Below are positions 35,001 through 45,825 of a DNA stretch of 64,000 nucleotides, piece by piece (position 1 is the stretch's first letter; every line of letters starts with the position of its first letter). Under the pieces are notes generated by a model. It saw only the letters and a program-made list of their open reading frames with translations. It was not told the origin of the DNA and searched no databases. The translations under genes and the position numbers were made by a program. The DNA is from Corbicula japonica (Eukaryota > Mollusca > Bivalvia > Venerida > Cyrenidae), in the NCBI GenBank assembly GCA_038501625.1, contig JAZAYU010000221.1, positions 620,001 to 684,000 of the forward strand, read 5' to 3'.

Positions 35001-38000
35001 TAAATATTCCTCCCTTATGTACTTACAATATCGTCATTTAAGAGAGTATTTGGATTTATAACAATTAAATTTTCAAGCAGATTGCCATTAATGTTCAAAT
35101 TATTGTTAATTAATAGTTTCTTACATTTAACCCAGGAGTGCAACGTCTTTTTTGCAATATCACTATGTAAATTCATGGTGGCATAAAACGTTTAAAAGTA
35201 ATCAATCAAAAATATATTTTGTGTATATTCTTTAAATCTGACTATTATTTTTTTACCAAGGCATTCATTTTTATGGACACATTTTGTGAAAATAACTCAA
35301 TTTTCTTATAAAAAAATTATATTTCTACTGCAATATTGGACATACAGATGTTTAAGAAGTGTTCAATACTTCGTTGCCGCTAAAACTCATAATTATATTT
35401 TGTAATTCTGAATGTAGTTTTTATAATGGTTCATATGTTAGATGATCAAGTAATTAATTTTTTCCCTTGATTAAGTACATTAAAATTTCTACCAACAATT
35501 TATGTTGGTTGTTTTCACTGGGGCGATTGCATTTTGTAAACTTTGATAAATGTACGTCATTTGGAAATGTAAATACAGTTATGTAAACACACTTATAGTC
35601 TGGTCAATCTGTAGTTGGACCGGGAAAAAATTTGAACACAAACGATTCATGCAGAATCTCATGGGAAATATATCATCTTTTAAGGAAATAAAAAGTTCCC
35701 ATTGATTCATGTAGTGGAAATGTGATTTTTGGGCATTTTCTCAGTTTTTTGATGATTTAAGTAGGAATTTCTGGAATTTCCCTATAAATCAATTTTCAAT
35801 AAAGATAATTTAGTCATTTTTTTTTGTTTTAAATCTCTTGTTACATTGTTCTATCGTTTAAAAAATATGGTTGCACAGATACCATAGTTAACCCCCAAAA
35901 TTGGGCATTTTCATGTTTTTTGACAATTTAAATAGAAATTTTTGGAATTTCGCTATAAATCAATATGCGATTAAGATAATTCCATCTTTTTTTTCTATGG
36001 TATATCATTTATAGATTGTTCAAACATAAAAAAATAATGCATAATACCATAGTTAAACACCCAAAATTTGGTATTTTCCTGTGTTTTCGATAATTTTAAT
36101 TAGGATTTTAGGAATTTCGCTCTAAAGTTGCTCTAAAGCAATACGCAATTAAGGTATTTTGACCATTTTTTGAAAGGTGTAGAACTTAATATTGATCTGT
36201 TACTTAAAATAATGTCTGATTAGATACCATAGAAAATCTCCAAAAATTTGGTATTTTTATGCTTTTTTAATATTTTAAGTAGGAAATTCTGGAATTTCGC
36301 TATAAATCAATAAACAATTAAGATAATTTGATCAATTTTTGTATGGTATATCATTTTATATTGTTCTATCATTTTAAAAAAGAAGTTGCATTAATACCAA
36401 AGTAAAACCTCAAAAACGGGTGTTTTCGTGATTTTTTGATAATTTATGTAGTAATTTCTGGAATTTCGCTATTAACCAATACACAATAATGATAGTTTTA
36501 TTTTTTTTTGTTTTTCGTATATCACTGTATACTGTTTATAGTAAAACCCGAAAATTATTGTTTTTTTTTCAAGAAGTTTCCATAATTTATATAGAAATTT
36601 ATGGAATAAAAGTTGTATAAACCTTATACTAAAACCCCCAAATTGGGTGTTTTCATGATGTTTTAATAATTTAAGTGGTTGTTTCTGAAATTTTTCTATA
36701 AATCAATACAGGATAAAGATTATTTCATTATTTTGTGTATTGTATATCATTGTATATTGTTGTATCATTTAAAAAAATAAAAGTTGCATAAATACCATAG
36801 TAAAACGCAAAAATTGTTTTCATGATTTTTCTATACTTTATGTAGAAATTTCTGGAATTTCGCTATAAATCAATACAGGATTACGATAATTTCATAAGTT
36901 GTGTGTATTATATACCATTTTATATTGTTCTATCATTTAAAAATAAAAGTTGCATAAATACCACAGTAAAACCCCAAAATTGGGTATTTTCATGATTTTT
37001 CGATAATTACGTAGTAATTTCTGGAATTTCACTATAAATCAATACAGGATAAAGATAATGTCATAATTTTTGTGTATGGTATTTCATTTTATATTGTTCT
37101 ATCATTTCAAAAAAGTTACATAAATACCAAAGTAAAAACTAAAAAAATGTGTTTTCATGATTGTTCGATAGTTTATGTAGTAATTTCTGGAATTTCGCTA
37201 TAAATCAATACAGGATAAAGATAATTACATTATTTCGCGTATTGTATATTATTTTATACTGTTCTATCATTTAAAAATAATAGTTGCATAAATACCTTAG
37301 TAAAACCCACAAATTGGGTCTTTTCATGATTTTTCGATAATATATGTTGAAATTTATGGAATTTCGTTATAAACCAAAACAAGATAAAGATAACTTCATT
37401 ATTTTTATGTATGGGGTATCATTTTATAATGTTCTATCATAAAAATATAATGATTGTAGAGATACAATAGTAAAAATCTCAAAATTGGGTTATTTCATGG
37501 GTTTTTTAAATAACTGATGTAGGCATTTCTGAAAATTTACCAGAACAATACCAGAAAAAGGAAATTTGATCGTGTTTTGTATATTTTTCTTGTTTAGGTG
37601 TTCTATCATTAAAAAAAAAATCATAGTTGTATTGATTCCATAGTAACCCCGCCACCTAAATTGGATATTTTTATGTTATTTTTTATATTTCTGTTATATA
37701 TATATTTATGTTTCTAAAAGTACACTTAAAAATGTTCAAACCACACCGTTCATTAAACTTTTAAATTCTCTGCAGAATATAGAAGTAAGTACCTTAAGTT
37801 AGCTTTTGTAAAGATGATATATATGATTTGGATAATTTTGTCACCTTTTGTTCTGAATCTTATTTTATATTGTTCCGTCATTTAAAAGGTAATGTTTGTA
37901 TAGATACTATAGTGACCACCGTCACCCCACAAAAAGCGATGTCTCTTCATCTTTTTTTCTATAGTTATAAATAACTAGATATTTCTGGAGTTTCGCTGTA

Positions 38001-41000
38001 TATGATAATTTGATCATTTGTGTATGATATCTTATTTTATATTGTTCCACAATATGCAAACATGGATCTTTAGATACCATGATTGTAACCCCCACCCCAT
38101 TTAGGCGTTTTGATGTTGTTGTTGTTTTTAAATAATTTAAGAAGGAATTTTCGGATGATGTAGTAAATGTTCGAATTAGGCAGCATCAGTAGCTCAATTG
38201 GTAGTAAAGCAATAGATTCAAGTTTCAAGTCCTGGTTGATGCTACTCATTTCCACTTAAAACTGCCACAAAGATAATGTGATCATTTTTGTAATGTATCT
38301 CTAAACGGTTCTATCATACAAATACTTATTTTCATGCAAAAATACCATAGATGAACTCCTTAAAATTGGACTGTTCATTATTATTTTATAATTAAAACTT
38401 GGAACTTTGGAAAAAGTATATACATGTAATTTTATAAGAGATAAAATGCTCAAAACATCGCATATTTGAAAGTAAAATAGGGAGTAGGGAGTTTGGATTT
38501 ATCCCATTTGGGAAGAATTATGTTACCTGAATCTTTCAAGTGCAATAAGTTATGTTGATATGTTTATCAAATTATGGCATATTTCACCGTTATATAGTGT
38601 TATGTGTTTTAAGTATATAAGAGATAATTTCTTAATTCAAATAATATAAAAATCCTTCCATATTATGCAACACCAATAACTTTAAAAGCTGAAAATTTAC
38701 AAATTTAACAATATTTATCAATATTAAAATTTAGTTCATACATTTTAGAACTTATTTTGATCTCATAATTATGCAACTGAAAGCTTGTAACATACACTGT
38801 AAAATATAAAGTGTAATATAATTTTTTTAATGACAAATTATATCTGTAATACTTTTATATGCAAAATATGTAAAGTAATAAATAAAGACAACAGAGTAGC
38901 ATATATTTCAATAAATATCAGACCAACAAAACGATTTCATATAAAAACCACGGCATATTCTTCTCAATGGTTTCTATTAGATGGAAGGGTATTGTTGAAG
39001 GTCCTATTTTGACGCTGCCCCCTCATTTTACTCTTAATATGCACAAATAAGCTCTCATACGCTTTCAGTTGAACATGACAATAAACATTAACATATATGT
39101 TTAAACATGACAAACATAAAAATATTGCAGCCTCAAAATGATTGAGCCTGTTCACGGGCAGCAATGGAAATGGAAATGCATATTACTGCCCATGCCCTCT
39201 AGCCACGGGTGGAGTGTGTTTCCCTATTTACACAAGTAAACAGTACCAAATTTAATCCATTCTTAAGGAAAACAATTCCATGATCAGCTGCATATATGGT
39301 TCCCCACCCCAAAAAATGAGAAAACAATGGGCGGAACTAAGCAGAATGGAGTTTCGATCTTCAAACTATGTAACTGATTAATCGCACTGAGTGAATGTAT
39401 GGGGGGACATTCGCAGCTGCCACCTGGCACGAACAACGCTCATGTGCATGTCTAAAACCCAGATCATGGCCTAGCATATTATCAGTATAAGCTGGCACAA
39501 GGATTTTAACTTATACTTTATTTTTGTGATGAAGCATTAATAGTTTCAGAAATAAAACATAACCAGAAAACTTTATTAAACATATGTGAGATTTGCTAAA
39601 AATCGACGGTTTCCATGGTTACAATAACATTTATGTCTATGTTAATGAGTCTTATTTAACTGCAATAAGCATCATTTGCAAAGTATTTCAACATACAATG
39701 CAATACAATCATTTCATCCATTAGGATATAGACAGATTACATCATTGTTAGCATATTTGGAATATAATTGAACTAGGTGGGTGGGGTAATTATAATTACG
39801 AAATACATGTTAGACATAGCAAAATTAAAGTTGAAAGTAACTTTCAGCCTTCATAGTATTAGAATAACTTATTGGTATAATTTTATGGATATTAACGATA
39901 ATTATAACAAAAAAAACACGAGTTTATTAAATACCTACTGATTTTTGTATAAATTTAAATCAAATTTATTCAAAACCCCAACCATGACATTGACAAAACA
40001 TCAAGGTTACCCTTTAAACATGTCAAATCAATGACATTGTGATAATTTCATGACTTTTCTTTCAATTTATCAAAACATAAAACATACAAATATATCAAAA
40101 CACAATTTAAATCTATTTTATATAAAACAGGTAAGCGAAAAAAAACAAAGAACCAAAAATAGGTTGAGTGACCTTGACCTTGAAAAAAGACGTTTCCCAC
40201 CAATGGAACTTTTGGGAACTTTTTATTTTTGGACACTAGAATAGTTGTAGATAATGAATTTCTAGATTTCGTTTGTGTTCTAATTTTTTCCAGGTTTGGC
40301 CTATTTTTGGGGTAGATTAACTAGACTATTAATAGACCTTGAGCTGCCAATAGACCCCCCTCCCCCCCCCCCCCCCCCTTAGGGAATTTTGAAGGGTATA
40401 TTTTTCTGAAAGCCTATACCATTCTACGCATTTTGCAATTTGTTTGCACTCTGGCGAGTGGGGCGTTTTTCCGTAACGCCTGTTTGAATATGTGACATTT
40501 GATAAAAGGTTTGTGTAAGAATGAAATATTTGACAATTATAAAAGTTCTAAAATAAACCTATTTTTCCTACACCAGGAAGCTCTTATCTACATTACTTAT
40601 GCAAAAAAACATCTGTAACCTAAGTTATTGGTCTAAATTAGTGATTAAGTTATGTTACTTAACATAAAAACCTAGTAAAATAAGATGTATGAAGCATTTC
40701 TTACTTGCAGTAGCAAGTAATTTGTGGTTATAAGTAAAATATAGTAAGAAAAATGAGAATTCAGGACAAATGTAATACAGTGGCATACATTGGGACATAA
40801 GCCCGTAACGCTATATTGAAATATGTTACCGAAAGAAAAGAAAAGAACATGGGAAAACAGGCCATAATTGTATTAGACCTCGCGCTTCCAATAGACCCCT
40901 CCCATCTGGGGGAACTGTGAAAGTATGTTTTTCTGAAAGCCTATCCCGTTCTTCGCATTTTGCAATTTGTTTGCTTTCTGGCGAGTGGGGCGTTTTACCG

Positions 41001-44000
41001 TAACGCCTGTTTGAATATGTGACATTTGATAAAAATTTATGCTTTGAAGAAATAATTGGCAATTATAAAAGTTCTGAAATAAACCTATTTTTTCTACACC
41101 AGGAAGATGTTTATTTTAATTTTTAATGCAATAAAGCATCTGCAACCTAAGGTATAGGTCTATAAATAGTTATTAAGATATATTACTTAACATCAAAACC
41201 TAGTTTAAAAAGTTGTATGAAACATTTCTTACTTGCATAAGCAAGTAATTTCTGTTTTATTTGTTTAATTTATTAATATAAATTAGAATGCATAATTTAA
41301 ATGTAATAAAGTCACATTGAGACACACTTCTTGTTTAATGTATGTACATAAATACATATATTTGGAAATTCCGAAAACCAAAATATCTGGAAAAAATGCA
41401 AAAAAACCCATCTCAAAGATAGCAAATTAATAATCTATAAATAAAATAAATTATAAAGAAATAAACTCTGAAAGACAAATTGTGTGATTAAAAGGTAAAC
41501 TGTGTTAGACACTTTGTTAATAATATCAATAACTTTAGTTATATGTGACTTTAGTATTATGTTATATCATATACTTATGCCTATGGTTAAAAAAATTGAA
41601 GTTTTGGTGTAATTGTTTTTGTTTAAATACACCTCTTCGTGTGTTTTAACGATAAGTTACCTTTATATCATAATAAAAATAAATACCATATCACAAATTA
41701 CCATTTTTAAATATGTTGCCCAAACTAAAAATTATATTTGTTTAGAATTTCCCTCTAATCAGTTAATTCATACAAGCATTGTACTTTGTCAATATTGTAA
41801 CTTTAGAATTGTATGTTACGGAGATTTGAAGGTTAAAAATGGACAAGCTTAAACGCTTTAACATTTTAACCACATTACATAACAAAACATAACATAGTAT
41901 ACACTATAAACTTCTAACTATTATTATTTTATAGCTTAATCTAAAATGATTTCATAGTTGTGATACAGTTTTGTAAATGTGTTCAGTTATTTATACAACA
42001 TTATCAGTTTTAGAGAAAATATTTCACTTAATCAGTAATATTAGTTAAAAAACGACTTTCAATGTAATTACAAATCTACACAGGGCTTACAAACATCAGG
42101 ACATTGCACAGAGCACACATAATTAATTTCTTCAAATAGATATCATCTAACACCATTAAAAAACATATAAAAACAAGGAAATAAGCCTTATTTAAATAAG
42201 TAACATATGTTATGTATGTTGAAAATTTGAAGTCATGCAAGTTTCAAGAACACTTACATTTATAAAGCTCAATAATTTAATTAAAGTCTATAGTTTATAA
42301 TTGTATATTCCAAAACATGAATATAATGTTTGAATTAGCGATATGGTTACATATAAGATTATGGTAAAATTATTACAATTGCCAGTGTGATTTTTATATA
42401 AAACACACTGTTTCATATTGTTTGATCATTCAGTTTTCAAAAACATGTATTATTGCCTAAGTTTGATTACAAATAAAAATCCTAGAGGTAAGTTTCTGAC
42501 TTAAATTTCATCTTTTTAGGGTTAGGTATGTTATACACTAAATATGTTACCATAGTTCAAAAATTTTGAATTTAAAACTACATCAATCAACATATAATAC
42601 CTCATCCTTATATAAAAATATTAGTTTCACTAAATCGAAGCTGGAATGGAGCAGAATTAAAGGTTCAAAGTCCATATGATTTTTCTACAAATTTTAGGGG
42701 TAACATATTAAAACCTCCGTAACACCCTTATGCCCCACTCGCCAGAGTGCAAACAAACTGCAAAATATCCAGGACATAACAGGCTTTCAGAAAAGTCATG
42801 TCTCCAAAATTCCCTAAGGGGGGGGGGGGAGCAAACATGTTCCTGGCCACCGGCCTATAAACTTAGTATATTTTCAGACTCCGGTGCCATTTTTTTAAAA
42901 GACCATGTCTTTTCTGTAGTGTACTTCTTAGGTATTGGTCAATATTATAACTCTTCATAAGCAAGTAGATAACAATTCGACAACTTTATGTATTTAAAGG
43001 TTTGTTACTAGGATGATTCTTTTAAAAAGTAAATGTATTACTATTTCTTTATCTTTCCGTGGTGTCGAATTTGTATCCGAAGTGTCAACTGCCTATAAAA
43101 AGTATGTTTTTATCATGAAGTCTTAGTTTCCAAGCGGTGGTCAAATTGTGACAGCATCATTAAGACAAATCAAATTTGAATACCAATGTTGTATGTCCCT
43201 CGATTTCTGGCCGGTTTTTTTATTCGGATGTTGTTCAGTAGCCTTTGTATTGTGACGTTGACTCGGAACACGCCTGATGGTACCTGGTGTTCTTCTCGAC
43301 ATTCTGGACATCTTACTCTTCCGCTATTATTCAAAATATAGCGGCAAAATCAATGTTTTTTTAATGCATTATCATGTAAACATATAAAACCAAAGTGTCG
43401 TCTTCACATTTGCCACATATACATCAAGTTTATTCACAATATCCCATTCCTTCTAAATTGAGTGAGCTGAAAAGATTTGGATATGTTGAAACAGTGACCT
43501 TTACTTAACTTTTATGTAACAACTATGTGCCTAAAATTGTTTAAATATGTGAAGCCTTTCACAAGAAATCATCCATATCCATTTTTCTATTTTTAGTAAC
43601 AGTGAACAGTGATATTGACACCACCAGGCCCATTTTCAATACCAAGTTTCGTCTTCACAGACACTACCTATATATAAGTTTTTATCACAACATATCATTC
43701 CGAACAAAAGTTATTGAGCATATACAGATTTTTCCAATTTTTAGTTACAGTCACCTTGACCCCACAGGCTTTATTTTCAATCTTATCAAGTCGTCTTCAA
43801 AGAAACCATCAATAAACCAAATTTCATTCAAGAATCTCATTTTAAGCTATATTTACCGAGTGAAAAATGAAGTTTTAAAGTTTAAATGACAGTGACATTG
43901 AGATTGAAACCACAGGCCCCTTAACCTAACCTGCATCTTGTAATGTTACATCTGTTTCCCAAAAATAAATCTATGAAGTATTTCATGAGTTATCATCCGG

Positions 44001-44885
44001 AAACTATTTATTCATTTTGAGTAACACTGACCTGGACATTGACCACACCAGCCCCAAAGTCGAACTTGACCTGTATCTTGTGATGTTATGTTTTAAAATA
44101 TGTGACTGCTTTCAGGAATTATCGTCCGGAAATCATTTTTCTATTGCTAGTAAATGATAGTGTCTCTAGCTGGGATCGAACCCGCACCGTCACGGCGACA
44201 GCGCCTAGCCATGCAATTCCTGCGACGTAACCAACTGAGCTAACCGGGACAACGCCAAAAAACGTTGATCGGATAGCCCTGATATACGTAACAATCACTG
44301 CATGACATCGGTAACGGGTTAATTTAATGATAACAGTACTGACTAAATGACACTGACCCCACAAGCCCCAAAATCGAACATGACCTGTATCTTTTGACGT
44401 TACACATGTGTTGCAAAACTTATTTAAATCTGTCAAGCATGTCATGAGTTATCATCCGGAAATGAAGAATCCGACCGATCGACAGACCGACAAGCTCACT
44501 CCTATATACCACGCAAACTTCTTTTGTGAGGGTATAAAAAATAAAGCTAAAATTTTTAGTCACCTGTATCACAATTTTGAAAACAACTACAGGGTAGGCA
44601 AAATTTCACATGACAGTAAACATGTTCATACTGATATATGTAGATGTTCGAAATATTGACAAAGTATTCTCCGTTCACTCTTCTGATGTGATTTAAAATT
44701 ACGTCAGCAAATTAAACCTATCATATTTGTGAATATATAACGAAGCAGTCATTGTATAAATATATAAAAGCTTACCGGTAAATTATCCGCTCAAGACACC
44801 GTTCACAGAACGTATGTCGACACGGAAGAACTTTTGGCGTCTGAAATTGTTCCAGGCATATAGGACATTCAAATTCAAATTCCAT
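24494..44885 (-). CDS. Gene 1: RING - UBA - IAP-type linker - trypsin-like serine protease (frame disrupted)
   Basis: The model has six exons: 44885-44776, 43323-43184, 33493-33368, 32559-32314, 29816-29601, 25160-24494. All introns agree in phase (the first is phase 2, the rest phase 1). The total is 1,505 bases, one short of a whole number of codons; allowing for one lost base it would be about 501 residues. The RING ligands are C7, C10, C22, H24, C27, C30, C42 and C45. A UBA spans about 90-145, a Ser/Thr-rich linker runs to 207, and a trypsin-fold protease follows with His273, Asp315 and a GASGAP nucleophile motif. An E3-type RING with a UBA and an S1-like protease in one chain is unusual. 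The frame break near 25,030-25,041 separates Asp from Ser, so this copy may be a pseudogene or carry a sequencing error. Confidence 0.75.
25312..27422. mobile_element. 2.1-kb foldback element with 18-bp minisatellite in each arm
   Basis: Terminal inverted repeats CTAGTAGTAGAGGTAAATGG and CTAGGAGTAGAGGTAAATGG open arms of about 0.8-1 kb. Each arm carries near its end a minisatellite of CCCCGGTGGTGGGCAAAA-like units (about 25,345-25,530 and 27,225-27,390). The arms match inward to about 26,330 and 26,730, except for about 290 bases (25,885-26,175) found only in the left arm. The open frames in the minisatellite (Gly/Pro-rich) are artefacts of an 18-base period. It lies in intron 5 of gene 1, about 150 bases from exon 6. 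Confidence 0.85.
27447..28135. mobile_element. TTAA-flanked palindromic MITE
   Basis: TTAA at 27,443-27,446 and 28,136-28,139 flanks inverted arms that begin GGC..CCACACTCCTCCCAATTC and run over 200 bases each (to ~27,665 and from ~27,930). A TTAA target is typical of piggyBac or Kolobok-related elements. No transposase. It abuts the 2.1-kb foldback element. Confidence 0.75.
28425..28501. repeat. Short imperfect hairpin
   Basis: AATATATTGCCGGACTG-type sequence at the right end is the reverse complement of the left end, with ATATTATCCCTCGCCTACGG-like interior. A small foldback remnant. Confidence 0.55.
29070..29405 (-). repeat. Repeat family A copy 6
   Basis: Reverse orientation: GGTAAAATATGCATCAGG end block, then AGGTTCTAGGGTGCAACAAC and GTTGCATGCAAAAGCGCACA blocks. 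It lies in intron 5 of gene 1, beside exon 5. Confidence 0.75.
29601..29816 (-). CDS. Gene 1 exon 5: catalytic His half of trypsin-like domain
   Basis: A TTCTTTTCTAG acceptor and AAAG|GTACATC donor bound 72 codons in phase 1-1. It encodes [20 protein letters not shown] followed by [14 protein letters not shown]. The G-T-A-F..T-A-x-H-C pattern is the N-terminal beta-barrel of trypsin-like proteases and His273 is the catalytic base. It joins the linker exon upstream and the D-containing exon downstream in frame. Confidence 0.85.
30112..31150 (-). mobile_element. 5'-truncated LINE with (TTA)n tail
   Basis: The minus-strand frames at 31,142-30,945 ([20 protein letters not shown]) and 30,919-30,623 ([20 protein letters not shown] and following) are the C-terminal part of a CR1/Jockey-type reverse transcriptase protein, with a frame break between them. 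About 0.5 kb of 3' UTR leads to a (TTA)n tail at 30,161-30,112. It sits in intron 4 of gene 1. Confidence 0.8.
31990..32092. repeat. (TAA)n-(TTA)n inverted microsatellite
   Basis: About 80 bases of TAA turn into TTA with no spacer, giving a perfect AT hairpin. Long Asn or Tyr open frames across it are artefacts. Confidence 0.95.
32314..32559 (-). CDS. Gene 1 exon 4: IAP-type linker (UBA last helix plus Ser/Thr-rich tail)
   Basis: A phase 1-1 exon of 82 codons between TATTTAAG and TCCG|GTATGT. It begins [20 protein letters not shown], the third UBA helix of cIAP/XIAP-like proteins, followed by a Glu/Ser-rich then Lys/Arg-rich tail. It is the paralogue of gene 2 exon 2, and the flanking introns on both sides are also similar. 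Confidence 0.82.
32660..33060 (+). repeat. Repeat family A copy 7, in intron 3 of gene 1
   Basis: It carries GTAAGTGTGACGTCGCAGTACCC-type variants otherwise seen only in copy 2 (within the first 20 bases the shared block is AAGTGTGACGT). It sits the same distance upstream of its linker exon. It is part of the duplicated block. Confidence 0.75.
33368..33493 (-). CDS. Gene 1 exon 3: UBA domain helices 1-2
   Basis: A TTTTGCCAG acceptor and AATG|GTATGA donor bound 42 codons, phase 1-1. It encodes [20 protein letters not shown] then QSILENG. The E-M-G-Y/F loop and following helix match UBA domains of cIAP/XIAP. The third helix is supplied by the next exon (LVEELL). UBA domains bind ubiquitin chains. 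Confidence 0.85.
33500..35585. other. Gene 1 intron 2, no feature seen
   Basis: Part of a 9.7-kb intron between the RING and UBA exons. AT-rich; I found no exon in it. Confidence 0.4.
35590..38340. repeat. ~165-180-bp satellite-like tandem array, 12 or more units
   Basis: The block GGAATTTCGCTATAAATCAA recurs near 35,770, 35,945, 36,112, 36,293, 36,461, 36,689, 36,853, 37,022, 37,188 and 37,358, with spacings of 164-181 bases apart from one gap. Between copies come TTTTCATGATTTTT, TATTGTTCTATCATTTAAAA and TTGCATAAATACCATAGTAA blocks. Units decay after 37,500. The array fills part of intron 2 of gene 1. Confidence 0.85.
38178..38250 (+). repeat. tRNA-like sequence inside the satellite tract
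   Basis: TAGCTCAATTGG (A box) and TTTCAAGTCC (weak B box) lie between short GCATCA/TGATGC arms. It is a degenerate tRNA or SINE head inserted in the decayed end of the satellite. Confidence 0.4.
38350..40320. other. No gene seen; short hairpin near 39,160
   Basis: AT-rich intron sequence. Around 39,160 GGGCAGCAATGG and AATGCATATTACTGCCC form a small inverted repeat. Related sequence occurs near 59,328 and 63,150, so this is a dispersed element. Confidence 0.45.
40320..41280. repeat. Direct duplication of a ~400-bp element, with a third inverted copy
   Basis: Two direct copies (40,320-40,760 and 40,855-41,280) share AATAGACCCC, TTTTTCTGAAAGCCTAT, TTTGCAATTTGTTTGC, TGGCGAGTGGGGCGTTTT and a TTCTTACTTGC..AGCAAGTAA end. 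The C run of the first copy (~40,357-40,378) is expanded. An inverted partial copy lies at 42,705-42,830. Confidence 0.8.
42705..42830 (-). repeat. Inverted partial copy of the 40.3-kb element
   Basis: Reads GCCCCACTCGCCAGAGTGCA, CAGGCTTTCAGAAAA and a G run, the reverse complement of the unit at 40,340-40,480. Confidence 0.8.
43184..43323 (-). CDS. Gene 1 exon 2: second half of RING finger
   Basis: The acceptor is GAATAATAG and the proposed donor G|GTATTC. The exon supplies [20 protein letters not shown] and a TIQRLLNNI helix. It completes the C3HC4 RING with C42 and C45, and the tail is typical of TRIM-like RING exons. If the weak donor is not used, the frame ends at TGA 43,170-43,172, giving a RING-only protein. 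The phase 1 exit fits the UBA exon. Confidence 0.8.
43440..44530. repeat. Bivalve-type tandem repeat (AACAGTGACC..ATCATCCGGAAA units), split by a SINE
   Basis: About five units of 150-200 bases share TTTTCTATTTTTAGTAACAG, CACAGGCCC, GACCTGTATCTTGTGATGTT and ATGAGTTATCATCCGGAAA-like blocks. The array ends in GACCGATCGACAGACCGACA and a GGGTATAAAAA. A SINE interrupts it at 44,152-44,349. It lies in intron 1 of gene 1. Confidence 0.75.
44152..44349 (-). mobile_element. tRNA-derived SINE, copy B
   Basis: On the minus strand: TTAGTCAGTACTGTTATC, GGGCTATCCGATCAAC, TTAGCTCAGTTGG (A box), a GGCGCTGTCGCC hairpin, GGGTTCGATCCC (B box) and CACTATCATTT end. The extra hairpin between the boxes suggests a parent tRNA with a long variable arm (Ser/Leu class). 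The plausible open frame across it is a chance effect. Confidence 0.85.
44776..44885 (-). CDS. Gene 1 exon 1: start codon and first half of RING finger
   Basis: The ATG at 44,883-44,885 follows an in-frame TAA 12 bases upstream, which fixes the start. It encodes [14 protein letters not shown], a short loop, then [17 protein letters not shown], the first six ligands of a C3HC4 RING, and leaves at TACCG|GTAAGC in phase 2. The nearest families are TRIM-type RING proteins. No B-box exon was found. Confidence 0.88.
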
Positions 44886-45560
44886 GCTGCACGTTTAGTT
44901 ATTGAAAGACAGACGAATTTTAATTCTTTTTCTCTACAAGCAAACAACGTATTCGTTGAACAGTAGACAAACACAATTTGTATTACGGTTGCTTTTAGTT
45001 ATAACATACATTATTACAGAAATGTCAAATTGTGATTTTTGATAAAAATGAATCATTTATTCCTAGTTACTGTATGATATACTTCCATGTCATATCTGCT
45101 ATTCAGGCATAATACTTATCGATTGAACCAATTGAAAGAATTCAACCGATCAATAGTACTGATCAATAAATTTGTTTGATTAAAGTATTAGATTTCCAAA
45201 ATCGTATGAAATTTAATTGCAGAGAAAACATCGATTTCAATCGATTTTACTACCGGTTCCAATTAAAGTATATAGTGTTGTATGTTTTAAACCATCAGCA
45301 TATTTACCTTTTGTTTTATTATTTTGTAAATTAAATTCATCATTTGCTTGACATGTAATTGCTGTATAAGCGTTTTGAAAAGAAAGACCACTGTTTGAAT
45401 GGTTCACTTACGCTTAAGGAAAATAGAACGTTGGTTAGCTAAAGTTATCATTGGCTGGACATTTACTTGCTGTGTAAGCTTTTCGAAAACGGTGACCACT
45501 CTGTAAGTGACAGTCTTACGCGTAAGGATAATAGAATTTGCTTAATTTTGCGTACTTTAA
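44886..45560. promoter_or_regulatory. Gene 1 5' flank with ~103-bp tandem duplication
   Basis: The blocks at ~45,340-45,438 and ~45,446-45,547 are similar: TCATTTGCTTGACATGTAAT against TCATTGGCTGGACATTTACT, then GTATAAGCGTTTTGAAAA against GTGTAAGCTTTTCGAAAA, then ACGCTTAAGGAAAATAGAA against ACGCGTAAGGATAATAGAA. Being 450-660 bases upstream of the start codon it may hold promoter elements. That role is inference. Confidence 0.5.
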
Positions 45561-45664
45561 ACAGTCGTTAAAATATCAAGTTACTAATTTTAGCTTTTTT
45601 ATAAAACTGTTAACATGGTAAAGGAGAATAACAAATTATATTGCATAAAATATATAAGTTTAAT

Positions 45665-45825
45665 TCGATTGTTTATGCAACATTGTCAAGCTGATGGTTT
45701 GATTGAGGTTATTCACCATGACAAAACGTCCTTGTTTGTTCATGTAAGAACCTTTATGGGCATATATGAGGTGATGCACAATAAAACCTGGTTAAAAAAT
45801 TCCAGTGGCAAAATGATTTGAAGAG
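45665..45825 (+). repeat. Repeat family A copy 8 (diverged)
   Basis: Recognisable by CAACATTGTCAAGCTGATGG, ATGACAAAACGTCCTTGTTT and TCCAGTGGCAAAATGATTTG. Confidence 0.55.

Noticed and set aside
35590..38340. Degenerate coding exons in the intron between RING and UBA
   Set aside because: The regular ~170-bp period and stops in all frames show satellite DNA.
44119..44445. 108-codon frame, also found at 61,716-61,970
   Set aside because: Both copies are translations of the same tRNA-derived SINE.
24494..44885. Treating genes 1 and 2 as one 42-kb gene (RING through C48)
   Set aside because: The trypsin-type exon ends in its own stop codon and the BIR exon opens with an ATG after a stop; each model is complete in phase without the other.
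44783..44974. 63-codon minus-strand frame over the RING exon
   Set aside because: It is a different frame of the same DNA; the RING frame has the C3HC4 spacing, an upstream stop and a splice donor.
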